Assembly: GCA_015698045.1 (NCBI GenBank) | Contig: BLAL01000239.1 | Span: forward strand, 992,001 to 1,056,000 | From: Rhizophagus clarus | Lineage: Eukaryota > Glomeromycota > Glomeromycetes > Glomerales > Glomeraceae | Reading direction: 5' to 3' | DNA length: 64,000 nt | In this document: positions 25,824 through 37,062 of the stretch, in pieces | Layout of the letters: the number at the start of each line of letters is the position of its first letter | How positions within the stretch are numbered: the stretch's first letter is position 1 | Notes under the pieces: generated by a model | Told to the model about the DNA's origin: nothing | Databases searched by the model: none | The model's input: the letters and a program-made list of their open reading frames with translations, nothing else | Translations under genes and position numbers: made by a program

Positions 25824-26970
25824 TATTTATAGGGATAGTTAGCTCGGTCAAAAAATAGTGTTACGTCCAGAGTGACCTCACCACGAAGAAAACAATTTAG
25901 ATGGATAGAAGACATCTTGTTTTCCTAAATGTAAAGCCCATAGTGAGAATTTTTCGCTTGCATGTAAGCTTCTGGCATATACTCACCTTAATTTGTGCGG
26001 GAAGGTTGGCTGAACTTCCACATAATACTACATGCTTTATATCTTGCTAGGAAAAAGTTAAGGAGGTATGAGGCGTAATTAGTATTATTGTATAATACCA
26101 AAAGTTCCATGAAAGTACGCAAATGGAATTTTCATACCTTTCCACATGTAGATCTACTCTGCAAGACAGCTAGTTTTACGCCTGACAATCTCGAAATTGC
26201 GAGTCCACCAGCCCTTCGTAACATATGCTTTTGTCGGCACTATTTACTTTTAAGGTAGACCCTGTGTGCGTCTAGACGCTCTTTCACATTTTTCACATTT
26301 TTGTTCGCAACTTTTCAAAGCTCTGCTATACAATCCTTGTCATACAAGGGTGCCTAAAAATAGATGACTGCGGTTATACATAATCATATGATACAGTGGC
26401 GTAGTTAAATCCAAATGACGATGCACCTGTTTGATCATAGTAGTCTTCCTGTTATTTCACAAATGTTGAGATAATATGATTACTGTTTGTGCACTTTACT
26501 GATAAATCTTTAGATTAAATAAGTAAACATCAAACTATTTTTGGATATCATGAATCCTAAAAAAGATATGTAATGTGTTGCGAAATAAATCATTAACCGC
26601 AAATGACAGAATTGTCATTTTGATTAGTCAAATAATATCATTTAACATCTAATTTTTCCGATTAGATGGATATCTGTTTTTATTTCTTAAGTGAACAAGT
26701 GAACCAATGAATAAATGACCCATATTGAAATACAATATCTATTTTTTGGCTACAATCTGAGTAACGATAAAATCGTATGAATCACTACTTTTTTTAAAAT
26801 AATTTTATAAACTTTTTTTTACTATGTTTATATCATTACATCATTTTCTATATTTCATTAATTATTTAGAACCCTCTTTTTAAACTAATAAAAAAATATC
26901 GTTACAGAAAAATATTTTCAAAAACCCTTAAAAAGCTTTTTAAAACTAATAAAAAAAATATATTTTCAAA
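25824..26970. other. Divergent spacer between two CRN loci
   Basis: No gene seen over about 1.1 kb. A TATAAATA sits at the minus-strand start of the CRN pseudogene (near 25826-25833). A- and T-runs build up before the plus-strand ATG at 26971. May contain both promoters. Confidence 0.35.
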
Positions 26971-28749
26971 ATGATTTTATCCTTAAATTGTTTATTTCTG
27001 GGAGAAGCTCCTATTCGATCTATTCCAGTTATTATTAGTGAAGAAATTACCGTTGGCAATAATAGGATCAAATATGAAAAAATTACAATTTCAAATGTCA
27101 AGTCTCTTATCTTGTCTGAAAAAGGAATTAGTTGTTGTCTTGATAATTTGAATCTTTGGAAGGTTAACATTGTTATTGTCAACGAGAACGACAAGGTGCT
27201 TGAAATATCTTCTACCGAAGATGACATTAAAGAAAAACTTGGAGGCGAATTGATGAACCCTCGAACAAGTCTTGGTAAATATTTCAATGAGAATAGTTTC
27301 AAAGATGAGGAAAGCGAGTCTGCCATTCACATCATCGTGCAACTTCCGACCCTCACCATGACCCTCACGACCCTCACCATTGCCCTTTGGGAGACCAATA
27401 TGCCTAATGAACCAGAGGCTAAATTTAGAAATCTCATTCGCGATAACCTGACAAAACTCACAGCAGGGGAATCGAACAGATTCTGGGGAGAAGATTTGGG
27501 TCGATTAAAGCAGGAGTCGCAGAATATAGATAATGAAAATGATAAATTTCGTGGAGAATCAGAATTATCTGAAACATTGAGCCGTTTGAGTATGACAGGT
27601 TTGTGTAATTTGTCAATTTGAATGTTTCGCATTTTTAATTGTTTTCTAACACCTATGATGCGATTAGAAGCAAGTCAGTTCACTGCAAAATACATCGGTG
27701 ATCAGGAAATACTTCCAATTATTGGCACTGGCATGTTACCACGACTTTTAACTCTTTCAGATAAATTTTGGAGTACATATAGAAAGAATACTCCATCTTT
27801 GTCATATATGAACCCAGGAATAGTTAATGGAAGACCGGCTATAATTGCTTATGTTCATGTACCCAAGGGTACGCCAGTTGAACTCCCTGCAGAGTTTGAA
27901 GGATATCCTGTATTTATAGACTATGGAGTTATAGAACCAGCAAGTCCTGCAGCTCTTTCACCCGGTATCAGCATTAGTAGTACAAGTGCTTGTACGTTAG
28001 GAGCACTGTTTAAAAATGAAAGAGAACCGACAAAAACCTTTATACTTACAACGAAGCATAGCGTTGGAAATACTGACAGTATGGTAATTCATCCGGGTAG
28101 TGCTGATGCCGGCAAAGTATGTACTCAATGAAGTTTTGACATTTATTTTTTCTTATTGCTAATATTTTTTTTTTTTAATAATAAGGGGTATACCGCTTGT
28201 GCTAAGGTTTCAGAGTATAATTTTTATGGTGTAATATATGAAGATGGAGATGCAATTTTGCTTGACTATGCTTTCTGCGAGGTTATTAATAGCGAAGTAG
28301 CGTCTACTAATAATACCCCAATTCAGTGTGAAATTTGTATAAATAATACGAAGGATTCCGTGAGTGGCAGTGGAAAAGAATATGAAATTTATAAAGTTGG
28401 TGGGACAACAAATTATGCCAAAGGAGTGATAACGGATAAGTTGGAATCTTTTTTTAATCGTAAATTTGGTGATGTGAAAACTTTAATCGTTAGGTCCAAT
28501 AAAAAAATATTTGGTAAGTATCTGTTTAGCAAAGATTGTTTGGGCTTGTTTCCAGATTGTTTTTTTCTCATCATCCTATGTATAGGTGCTCCTGGAGATT
28601 CAGGTTCTCCGGTTTTCGATAAACATAATATATTGTGGGGAATTCTTCAAGGAATTTCTCCAGACAGTTCAATGGTTTCAGTTGTTCCCATTCATCTTAT
28701 TTTACAACATGTTCGAAGAGAGTTTGAAGTAAGTTTTAAACTTGTATGA
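26971..28749 (+). CDS. Crinkler header fused to a trypsin-fold serine protease
   Basis: Four exons (26971-27598, 27668-28116, 28186-28513, 28586-28749). The 69-nt first intron removes an in-frame TGA; all junctions are GT-AG and in phase. Residues 1-125 are a CRN ubiquitin-like header: LSLNCLFLGEAP start, NLNLWKVNIVIVNENDKVLE, SAIHIIVQLP end. A Thr/Leu-rich repeat linker and a charged hinge follow. From about residue 230 a chymotrypsin-like protease is visible: FILTTKHSVG with the catalytic His, DAILLDYAF with the likely Asp, and GAPGDSGSPVFD with the nucleophile Ser and oxyanion GDSG. CRNs are translocated effectors or intracellular toxins with variable C-termini. The C-terminal end is uncertain: a GTAAGT at 28730 could splice to ATTCGTAGC at 29090 and stop at TAA near 29107. 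No signal peptide seen. Confidence 0.8.
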
Positions 28750-30430
28750 GTGAATTTTAATTGTATATAAGAGGGTATTATAATCAGAAAAGTATAGTGT
28801 TAACACATGTAAAAATACTGGCCAATAAAAATGTTTTGCGTAGTTTGCATTGCTTTCGTATAAATTGTGACATTTTTTTTCCTTCATTGGGTTTTAATGA
28901 TTCTAATAATTCATTATAAACTTGATTGGCTGCTTCATCATTTGAAAGTGAGGTAAAAATAATATTGCTCCGCAACTTGGTTTAAAGATTGAGTTACGAT
29001 TGCACCGATTTTAACAAGTGATTCTGTTTTTGAAATTAAACGATTATAAACAATGCTCTTTATTTTGTGATTTTAAATGATTTTGCAGATTCGTAGCAAT
29101 GGATCCTAAACCTATAAATGCAATTCGATCAGATGATGCCATTATAATAAAATTTTATTCTTTTTTAAAGCAAGATTTACGCCGATTACTAATATCTAAG
29201 GACAAATATCTCGAACTTTCACTACATAATAATGAAATATATTTTTAACTTAATTACAAATTATTATCATAATTATTATCGTAAACGATGAATTAATTTC
29301 CACCAGAAATTTTTTGCGCGTAGTAAAAGTAAAATTAAAGTCCCGTGATTTACAAAATTCTCATAACTCAAATATATGACAAAAATATATATATGTCTAT
29401 AACTAAAAAAAGTGTCCTATTTTTAGATTACCTCGTATAAATAATTTTGAATTGTGCAACGCATGATTTGTTTTCATATCAGCCGATTTGCGGAATTGAA
29501 GATTAATCACCTGTACCTGCATCTGGTATTCGTTTATGAGATGAGATGATTTAAGCGATAAACGTTCAAAACGATTAATAAAAAAATAATTAATAAAAAA
29601 AAATGTTAGAATCCTTTTTATTAAAACGATCAATAGAAGAGTATTAATAGTGTTTTTATTAAAGACGATTGATAAATAAATAATCATAATAGATTATTTA
29701 AGCCCACCTTTTAAAAAAAAATTTTTTTTTTTCATTTATTTTCACATTTATTCGTTTTTATTTTTTTTTTTTTATTTTCGTCCCCATTCCTACTTTAAAA
29801 AAAAAATTGTTTTTTTTTCCTTTTAACCCCTTCTCTTTTTACAAAAAAAAAAAAATTTTTTTTCTTTTGCTTTTTCATTTGTTTTATTGTAACATGACGG
29901 ACTTACTAAGCAAGGCTCCTAAATTTGAAAATCCCAGACTTAGTGTAAAATACGTAAGAAGGACGTCCAAATGCAGAATTCCATGATAAAAAAGTTTATA
30001 ATTAAAAGCAATATTATTTTCAAATGTTTTTATGAAAAAAATGAGATCACTGTATTGATTAGCAAATAGTCGGCGTTCATGATACTAATCTACCATCGAA
30101 ATTTGGCTCAATGACATAATTCTATGATAATAATACAATAGGCTCACCAATTATATGTTTTTTAAAGTGTTTCATGTGATATTTAATAACCAATGAAAAA
30201 ATTCAATCGATTATTATTAATCGGTTTCAACATCTAAAAGAAAAAGAATTTTTCATCCCACGATATCCTTTCTAGAAAAAACGTCATCATTTGTCATTTA
30301 ATGGTATCGTGAAATGCCGGATTAATTAATGATGTAAAGTTGATATCACTTTATCATTTTCACCAACAGTATGAGACTTACTGTATATAAATAATCAATT
30401 TGTTTTGTACTTTGTACCGTCAAATTAAAT
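28750..30430. other. Intergenic region, dispersed repeat and small frames
   Basis: Holds a second copy of the dispersed repeat (about 29425-29530, TTTAGATTACC to GAATTGTGCAACGC), a 49-codon frame at 29099-29248 with no features, and A/T/C-run sequence at 29710-29890 followed by a short ATG frame at 29894 (MTDLLSKAPKFENPRL) that soon ends. No convincing gene. Confidence 0.4.
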
Positions 30431-30960
30431 ATGGATTTCCAAAATATGATGGAAATATTCACCCAGATGAATGGATAAGTGATATTAAAAATTATTTTGG
30501 AATTAAGCATATGTCTGATTACGATCATTATTTGATAGATGCTATATCATTAATAGATACTACTATTATCTCACTTCCAGCTGAAATTAATAGCTTTGAA
30601 GAACTAAGTGCCGCTCTTAAAGAGGATATTTCTTTTACGGTATTTAAACGTACAAATAAGGGATTATTGCGATCATTAAAATATATTCCTGAAAGAGAAG
30701 GTGGAAATACTTCAAAATTTATTTCAAATTTTTGTAAATTATGTTATAACGCCGAAATTAATGATTTAAAAGAGCAAAAAAATTATCTTTGCAATTCACT
30801 TCCAAATAATGGATATTATAATTATCATTTAGAAGAATTTTTTAAAAGAAAAGAGAAAATCGAATCAATGAATGATTTGGTTAAAGAATTTACAGAAATT
30901 GTTACAGAGGAATTAAGTCTAATTAGAAAAGGATCTATCGTAGCTTTAAAGCACATTGCG
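30431..30960 (+). pseudogene. Gag-like/MIR member D, 5' part only
   Basis: The Gag-like domain is well kept (GFPKYDGNIHPDEW through KFISNFCKLCYNAEI to ELSLIRKGSIVALKH). However, the ATG at 30431 is followed by a one-base loss (ATGGATTTCC where relatives have one more T), so the start is out of frame. The gene is also cut at the first MIR strand, ending ALKHIA where relatives continue TGKYL. Foreign repeat sequence begins at 30961. Exons 2-4 are missing here; a matching 3' relic lies 6.9 kb away at 37868. Confidence 0.85.
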
Positions 30961-31140
30961 GTCATTAATCAGTCATATGACCGGTTGATAACTGATTTGG
31001 AATTTATACCTGATTGATGACCGATTGGTATCAGATTGAAGAATCAGTCATCAATAGGTAACCAACCCTAACCAACCAGTTTTCAATCGGTTACCAATCA
31101 GTCACATGACCGATTGGTGACTGGTTTAACCCATTCGACC
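30961..31140. repeat. Repeat island built on CCGATTGG/AACCGG motifs
   Basis: About 180 bp with repeated, partly self-complementary pieces such as GACCGATTGGT, ACCAATCAGTCA, CATGACCG and AACCAACC. It starts exactly where member D is broken. GTCATTAATC at 30961-30970 recurs at 33106-33115. Confidence 0.5.
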
Positions 31141-32329
31141 TGTGGTTAAAAGTATGACCTGAAAACATTATTCAGTAAAAATTTTAGGCTGAAAAACACT
31201 TTTGGTAAAATTTATATCAGAGAGCCAAATTGAAACTAAAAATGGAATCAAACTGGAAATTCAGAGCTCTATGTTTTCTTTTCTAAGTGGGTTTCTTTTC
31301 TTTTTTTTAATAGATATTGGTTCTATGCATGTGACACTAAATTATGTTCTAAAGAAAGTAGTTTTGGAAATAATTTCAGTTTCAAAAATTTTTAATATAA
31401 AAACATAAAGATAATTATATTGTTTAATGTATTTTGGCTTGAAGAATTCAAATATAATTTCATGTACTATTAAAATTAATTTCAGATTTTATAAAAACAG
31501 TTTTAGGTTCAGGAGTTTTGGGCCATTATAAGAGGTAGTTTTGGGTCATATGGCGTTTCTAATCAGTTCTATTTAATTTGATCTTTTGGACTTGGTGGAT
31601 AAGTATTATCTGTTTTAGTTTTGAAGCTTTAAAACTTTTTTTTAAATTTATTTTAATATTTTTTATTTAACCTTTTTTTTAAGTTTTCATTTTTTATAGA
31701 TATTATAGACCTTTTTTTTAATGATCAGTTTCTTTGATCTTCAGTAGCAACAATTCATTCTGTAAGCACATGTATTTTGAAAAAACATTAATTGTATTAT
31801 CACCTTTAACCTTACCAGATAATAAAAAACTTCTGTTGAATTTCTTTGAATGCAGATTTTGGTAAGGTCTGATAGGAAATCAGAAGATTTTTTTTTAAAT
31901 TAATTAATTTAATGAAACATTAATTAGCATTTTGATTATTTCTTTTTTTAAGTGTAGGTTTCTCAATATATGGGAAAATCGGTAGATATCAATTTTTTAA
32001 ATTGATTTATTTAATATTAATTAATATTTGATTATTTTTTTTTCAGATGAAACATATTTTTTTCAAAGTCCATTCACTATAAAATTTCACAAAAAAATAT
32101 AATAGTGAAATCAATAAATATATTATCATTCTTTGAAACTCTTGGACATGGGTTTTGGTAAAGGAGAAAATATTCTAATTGTTTATACAGATAAAATATT
32201 TATTAATATTTTGTTTTGTCACTTTTTCTTTATGAAAGTTTTTTATTGGATTTAGGTGCATTGAATTTTGATGATTAGTTTTTTAATAATATATTTCTCA
32301 TATTTCTTTATTCTTCTTTTGTAGACTAA
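31141..32329. other. AT-rich sequence, no gene recognised
   Basis: Only short frames (68 codons at 31202-31408, Phe-rich). Nothing recognised. Confidence 0.4.
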
Positions 32330-32940
32330 CAGTTTTTATAGTATTTAGACACATGGAAAACATAATATTTCATTTATTTTCTTTTGTAACCTTCAAAACA
32401 CTAGACATGTGGATACAGCAAGTGGTAAGTTTTGCAACAAATGTTGCTAAACTTTAAATTTTATTTATTTTTTTTTTTAAATTGGAAACATTTATTAGGT
32501 TCTGGTATTGGAATATTAGATGATAAGCTTCACAACATTTGCTATAAACCTAATTTTATTTTGATTTTTTCTAATTAAAAATGTTAAATAATGTTTGTAA
32601 ATATATTTTTATAGACTTTGATGTTAGGACTCTGAAAATACCAAGATGGTAAGTTTTGAAATGTGAACTTATTATTTAATAATTAGAAATGTTAATTAAC
32701 GTTTCTCTAAATATTTTTTTAGGTTTCATCTCAGGATACTAGAAACATTAAAGTGGTAAGTTTTGCAATTTTTAGTTGCAAAACTTTCTTTGTTTCTTTT
32801 CTGTAATTTTTCAGGTTTAAGATACTGGAACACAAAAATGTATGGTAAGTTTTGCAAGTTTTGCAAAACTTATTATATATATCATATATTAACTTTTTTA
32901 CTAATGTTTTACTCACTTCTTTTGTAGATTTCAGGTTGGA
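32330..32940 (+). repeat. Tandem exon-like cassettes with GTAAGTTTTGCA donors
   Basis: At least four cassettes of 20-34 nt are each preceded by a T-tract plus AG and followed by GGTAAGTTTTG: ending near 32421 (ACATGTGGATACAGCAAGTG), 32648 (CTGAAAATACCAAGATG), 32757 (ACTAGAAACATTAAAGTG) and 32846 (GGAACACAAAAATGTATG). A fifth acceptor lies near 32929. Spacing is about 90-230 bp. It is a degenerate repeat of an exon plus intron unit. No protein domain seen. Confidence 0.5.
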
Positions 32941-33076
32941 AATATAATAATTGGCAGTTCATCATGCTTTTGTCAAGGACGGCTTGCCATAGCTAATACT
33001 AATAAATAATTAATAAATTACATGTAATTGCTATATTGGCATTACTTCCTTTAACATATATTACATTGATTTAAAT

Positions 33077-33107
33077 GCCCAGTGCAAAGCAATGGGCGGC
33101 CGCTAGT
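33077..33107 (+). mobile_element. Helitron-like 3' terminus candidate
   Basis: GCCCA (33077-33081) pairs with TGGGC (33093-33097) as a small hairpin, followed after five GC-rich bases by CTAG (33103-33106) and T. Helitrons end in a hairpin followed by CTRR and insert before T. No matching 5' TC end was fixed. Confidence 0.3.
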
Positions 33108-33472
33108 CATTAATCTTTTATATTGTTTCAGTTAATCAAGTGATCATATTAAAGCCTTTCTAATTCAAATACATACATGTGTTTGATGATATAAATAAAA
33201 TAAACTTGATAATTTAATACAATATTTAGATAAGTTATAACATAAAAGAATTATTTAAATTACAAACTAAGAAACTTGAAAATATCTTACTACTCTAGCC
33301 TTAGTGTTAAAACAATTCCAATAAAGAAAGAAATACATATACTTAATACTCAATAAGTTATAAAGAAAGGAATTATTTAAATTACAAACTAAAAAACTTG
33401 CAAAATATTTTAACCCTAGTGTTTAAATAATTCTAGTAAAAATGAAATAAATACTTGTTATTCCATGGATAT

Positions 33473-33557
33473 CTGAGAATAACTAGGTTATTCACTGATG
33501 TGGGCCCCCCCCCCGAAGGGAGGGGTACATCAGTGAATACCAAGTTATTCTAAGCTT
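33473..33557. repeat. Hairpin with C-run loop
   Basis: AGAATAACTAGGTTATTC and CACTGATGT on the left pair with ACATCAGTG and AATACCAAGTTATTCT on the right. The loop contains a run of about ten C, then GAAGGGAGGGG, which can itself pair. Likely a small palindromic MITE. Confidence 0.6.
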
Positions 33558-33591
33558 TCCATATAATAACAGGTTTATCTCATTGTGTATG

Positions 33592-34407
33592 ACGTATATA
33601 CTGATGGATTTTTTCTTACTATATTTAAGCTTTTTTTTAAGCTTTTTTTTCTTTTCTTTTTTGCTTTTTACATTCTCTTTTCTTTTCCTACTCTTTTTTA
33701 TTCTTCTTTCCAAATATATCTTTTTTTTCACTTTAAAAACCTTATTGTAATGTCATCTATTCTACAAATGAGGGAAATATATCAAATTCAACAACTTTCA
33801 AGAGTAAAAATACAGATAAGTGTACTGCAAAATGGCTTCTTGTAGTTGATAGATTTAATCATGAAGCCAACATGATAAAAAAAATTATTCAATATAATAC
33901 TTGTACAAGAAGATTTTTATGCAAATGTATTACATGGCTTAAATAACAAAATGGTGAAAACTATAAGGCAGAATCTGTATATAACTGTTATGCATCATTA
34001 GCAAGGTATTTATATTGAAGTAGAAGAATTGAATACTTTCATGGGAAAATTTAAATGATAATGATAGTGATTCCGAATTTTCAGGTGATTAATTTAGTTT
34101 TTATTTATGTATTATGTTTCTCATATTTAATTTTCAAATTAGCTGAAAAATGAAAAATATTAAGGGATGGTGATAATGTGAAGTACAGTCAGAATTTTCG
34201 AAAATAATTATTCCTAGTGCGGTTAAAGACGTGCATTCTCATATTCATTATCAAATAATCAAATAACCCGAAACATAAAAATGTATTAAACGCGTATTTT
34301 TATCAAAAAAAAAAAAAGATAATTTGCATTATAAACAAATATTTCTTATAGTTAACACTTATTATAAACCAGTGGAATAAGTAACAAAAAAATCCATCAG
34401 TATATAC
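33592..34407. mobile_element. 816-bp element with perfect 21-bp TIRs
   Basis: GTATATACTGATGGATTTT (plus TT) at 33592-33612 is repeated exactly inverted at 34387-34407. The interior carries the broken recombinase fragment listed next. No clear target duplication was found. Confidence 0.65.
33748..34036 (+). pseudogene. Relic of tyrosine-recombinase N-terminal domain
   Basis: One frame reads CTAKWLLVVDRFNHEANMIK, a WLK stop, then NYKAESVYNCYASLARYLY before a second stop. The last part resembles SVNSIRAYLAAINRFLQ in the recombinase gene at 51625 (the core-binding, SAM-like domain). Two in-frame stops and the missing catalytic half mark it as a relic inside the TIR element. Confidence 0.5.
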
Positions 34408-34545
34408 ATAGTACCGATGGGATAAAAAAATATATCATGATATCATAAATCTAAATTAATTTTTGTCAGTTTTAATATCTAAATAATTAAATGAATCAAT
34501 TAATCTCATATAAAAGAATTTGCAAACCTACTTTTTTTGTAGTTA

Positions 34546-35790
34546 TTACATACCTAATGACTCTATATTGTCAACTATATAATCTAAACATTCACTTTCT
34601 ACAATTTCATCCAATTTTTCATTTGATTTATTAACTGTATAATCTAAGCATTTATTTTCTAGAATTTCATTCACTTTTATACTAGTAAAATCAAGTAAAC
34701 AACTTGTATAACGTGCTTGTGAGTGAGATTCAGTAATAAGTTTATTATTTCCAATTGGTGCATTTATGAATTCCATAATATTGTTTTCTAATTCTTCACT
34801 AATTTTATCATTATAAGGTCGGAAAATCCAGTCTGTAATAATATCATATACTTCTTTAGCAGATGGCCTTTTTAATGAATCCTCATTCCAACATTTTTTC
34901 ATCAAATTCACATAACATTGTGGAGTACTTTCAATAATTTCAGGTCGTTCACCTTTACAAATACTTATACTGAGTTGAAGATCATGAGCTCTATCATTAA
35001 ATGGTGGAACTCCAGATGTAAATTCCCACATAATCATAGAAAAACTATATATGTCACTAGCTGAAGTATATTGTTTGCCTCTTAAAACTTCAGGTGCCAT
35101 AAATGGAATAACACCATAAATATCATATTTTTTTAAAACATTTGTAGCTTTGCATAATCCTAAATCACTAATAAAAGCTTTGTTCTTATTATTCTTATCC
35201 TCTTCATCCTCATGATTTAAAATATTGCCATCATGGAGATCGCAATGAATAAGATATTCCCCATGTATTGTTTTAAGACCAGAAATAATTTCATGTATCA
35301 TAAACAATCTTTGATTCCAATTATTTTTAATTATTTTTGCTAAATTGCCTCTTAAATTTCCCATATTTGCATAATCCATTATTACCATATAATTCAAAGT
35401 ATCTGGATTTTTTGTAAATCCATATAAATCAATAATACTAGTTGAACCTAAACATTTTCGTGACAATCCCACTATAAAAATTTAAATTTTGAATTATTAT
35501 AAATGATTTATAATAAAATAAAAAAAAAAATTTAAAAATAAATAATTTATAATTATACTTCATTTAAAAAATCTTTTAAATTTTCATTCAAATTATTTTC
35601 ATTCAAATTATTGAGACATTTAAGAGCTACTTCCTTCTCACCACTACTTTTTAACCAAATGGCCTTGTATATAATACCAAATCCTCCTTTATCAAGATAT
35701 TCAATATTTTTAAATTGATTAAAAGGAATCCATTTTAAACCTTTTTCAAGAATAAAGTTATCGAAAATTGCATTTTCACTTTTTCCAAAT
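34546..35790 (-). pseudogene. TKL-type protein kinase with a frameshift at an exon junction
   Basis: Exon at 35790-35559 holds the N-lobe: YLDKGGFGIIYKAIW (Gly loop), EVALKCL (Lys). Exon at 35471-34546 holds ANMGNLRGNL, HCDLHDGN (catalytic loop, Arg of HRD replaced by Cys), SDLGLCK (DLG in place of DFG), PFMAPEVL, SDIYSFSMIMWEFTSG and CWNEDSLKRPSAKEV. The first exon ends in phase 0 (NE then GTATAA), but the only acceptor (TATAG then TGGGATTGTCAC) opens the next exon one base out of phase and reaches TAG within eight codons. One base seems lost near 35458. Either a young pseudogene, a sequence error, or non-standard splicing. DLG and the HCD loop are common in fungal TKL-like expansions. The start lies upstream, behind the intron-like array. 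Confidence 0.8.
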
Positions 35791-37062
35791 CTACATATAA
35801 TTTAAATAATTGAAACATATTAAAATTTATATAAAAATTCAATTAAAAAAGTAATATGATGACTTACTCTAAAATTTAATTAGAAATTCAATAAATATAA
35901 TATAAATTTAAATTTTAGTTTTATTTATAATATATGGCCTATATTTCATAACTTACCAACTAAAACAATAGATAGTATTTTTTAAATAAAGACCAAATTC
36001 GGTTAATTAAATTAATTAAATTATGAATAAATATTATATGAATATAATAATAAATAATAACTTACAAGAATCTAAAGTGAATTACCAAATAATTTTTTAA
36101 ATAAAGAAATTAGTTAGTTTAAATAATATGTAAATATTATATAAATATGTAATAATAGAACTAAATAAATAACTTACTCTCTATATTATTAAATAATTTT
36201 TTAAATAAAGAAATTAGTTAGTTTAAATTATATGTAAATGTTATATAAATATGTAATAATAGAATTAAGTAAATAACTTACGAGCTATATTATTAAATAA
36301 TTTTTTAAATAAAGAAATTAGTTAGTTTAAATTATATGTAAATATTATTTAAATATGTAATAATAGATACGACTTACCATCTAAAATAAATTACCAAATA
36401 ATTTTTTAAATAAAGAAATTAGTTTAAATTATATGTAAATATTATATAAATATGTAATAATAGAATTAAGTAAATAACTTACGAACTATATTATTAAATA
36501 ATTTTTTAAATAAAGAAATTAGTTAGTTTAAATTATATGTAAATATTATATAAATATGTAATAATCGATACGACTTACCATCTAAAATAAATTACCCAAT
36601 ATTTTTTAAATAAAGAATCAATAAATAATAGAAGTATAGATAACATATAACTTACACCCTATAATACGTATTATTTGTTAATAATTAGATGTAAATATTA
36701 TCACAAAAGTATATACTGTAAGTTTAATAAATTAAATAACACTTACAATCTAATCATGCATTTAAGTAAAGAGTATAATTAGTTCGAATTACATGTGAAT
36801 AGTATATAATAAATATAGTATAATTAAATATTGTAGCTTACCATCTATGATAATATTAATTATTAAATAATTATTTAAAAAAAAAATAGTTTTCTGAATA
36901 GTATAAACAAAATAAAGAAATAAACAAAATAAATAGCAGATAGCTGATAACTTACCAACTATATAATATTATCAATTGATAAAGTTATAAAAAATAACAG
37001 TGAAACCATTATATAAATAATAATATTATAAGATAGTTTATTAACTTACGAGCTAAATTAAT
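35791..37062 (-). repeat. Tandem array of intron-like units separated by 3-nt steps
   Basis: On the minus strand about thirteen TAG-n-GTAAG junctions occur at about 90-115 bp spacing: near 37045, 36950, 36836, 36742, 36650, 36571, 36476, 36371, 36277, 36172, 36060, 35953 and 35865. The gap between TAG and GTAAG is exactly 3 nt in eleven (CTC, TTG, ATG, ATT, GGT, ATG, TTC, ATG, CTC, AGA and TTG), 6 nt in one (ATTCTT) and 1 nt in the last. Each unit looks like a complete short intron. Units in 36100-36600 are highly similar (AATTTCTTTATTTAAAAAAT). The array ends at the acceptor of the kinase N-lobe exon (35791). Confidence 0.8.

Noticed and set aside
27091..27632. Minus-strand frames of 83-126 codons
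   Set aside because: Antisense to exon 1 of the CRN-protease gene, which has clear motifs and splice sites.
29099..29248. 49-codon frame
   Set aside because: No domain, no repeat of the pattern elsewhere and its start overlaps a possible alternative exon of the CRN-protease; too weak to call.
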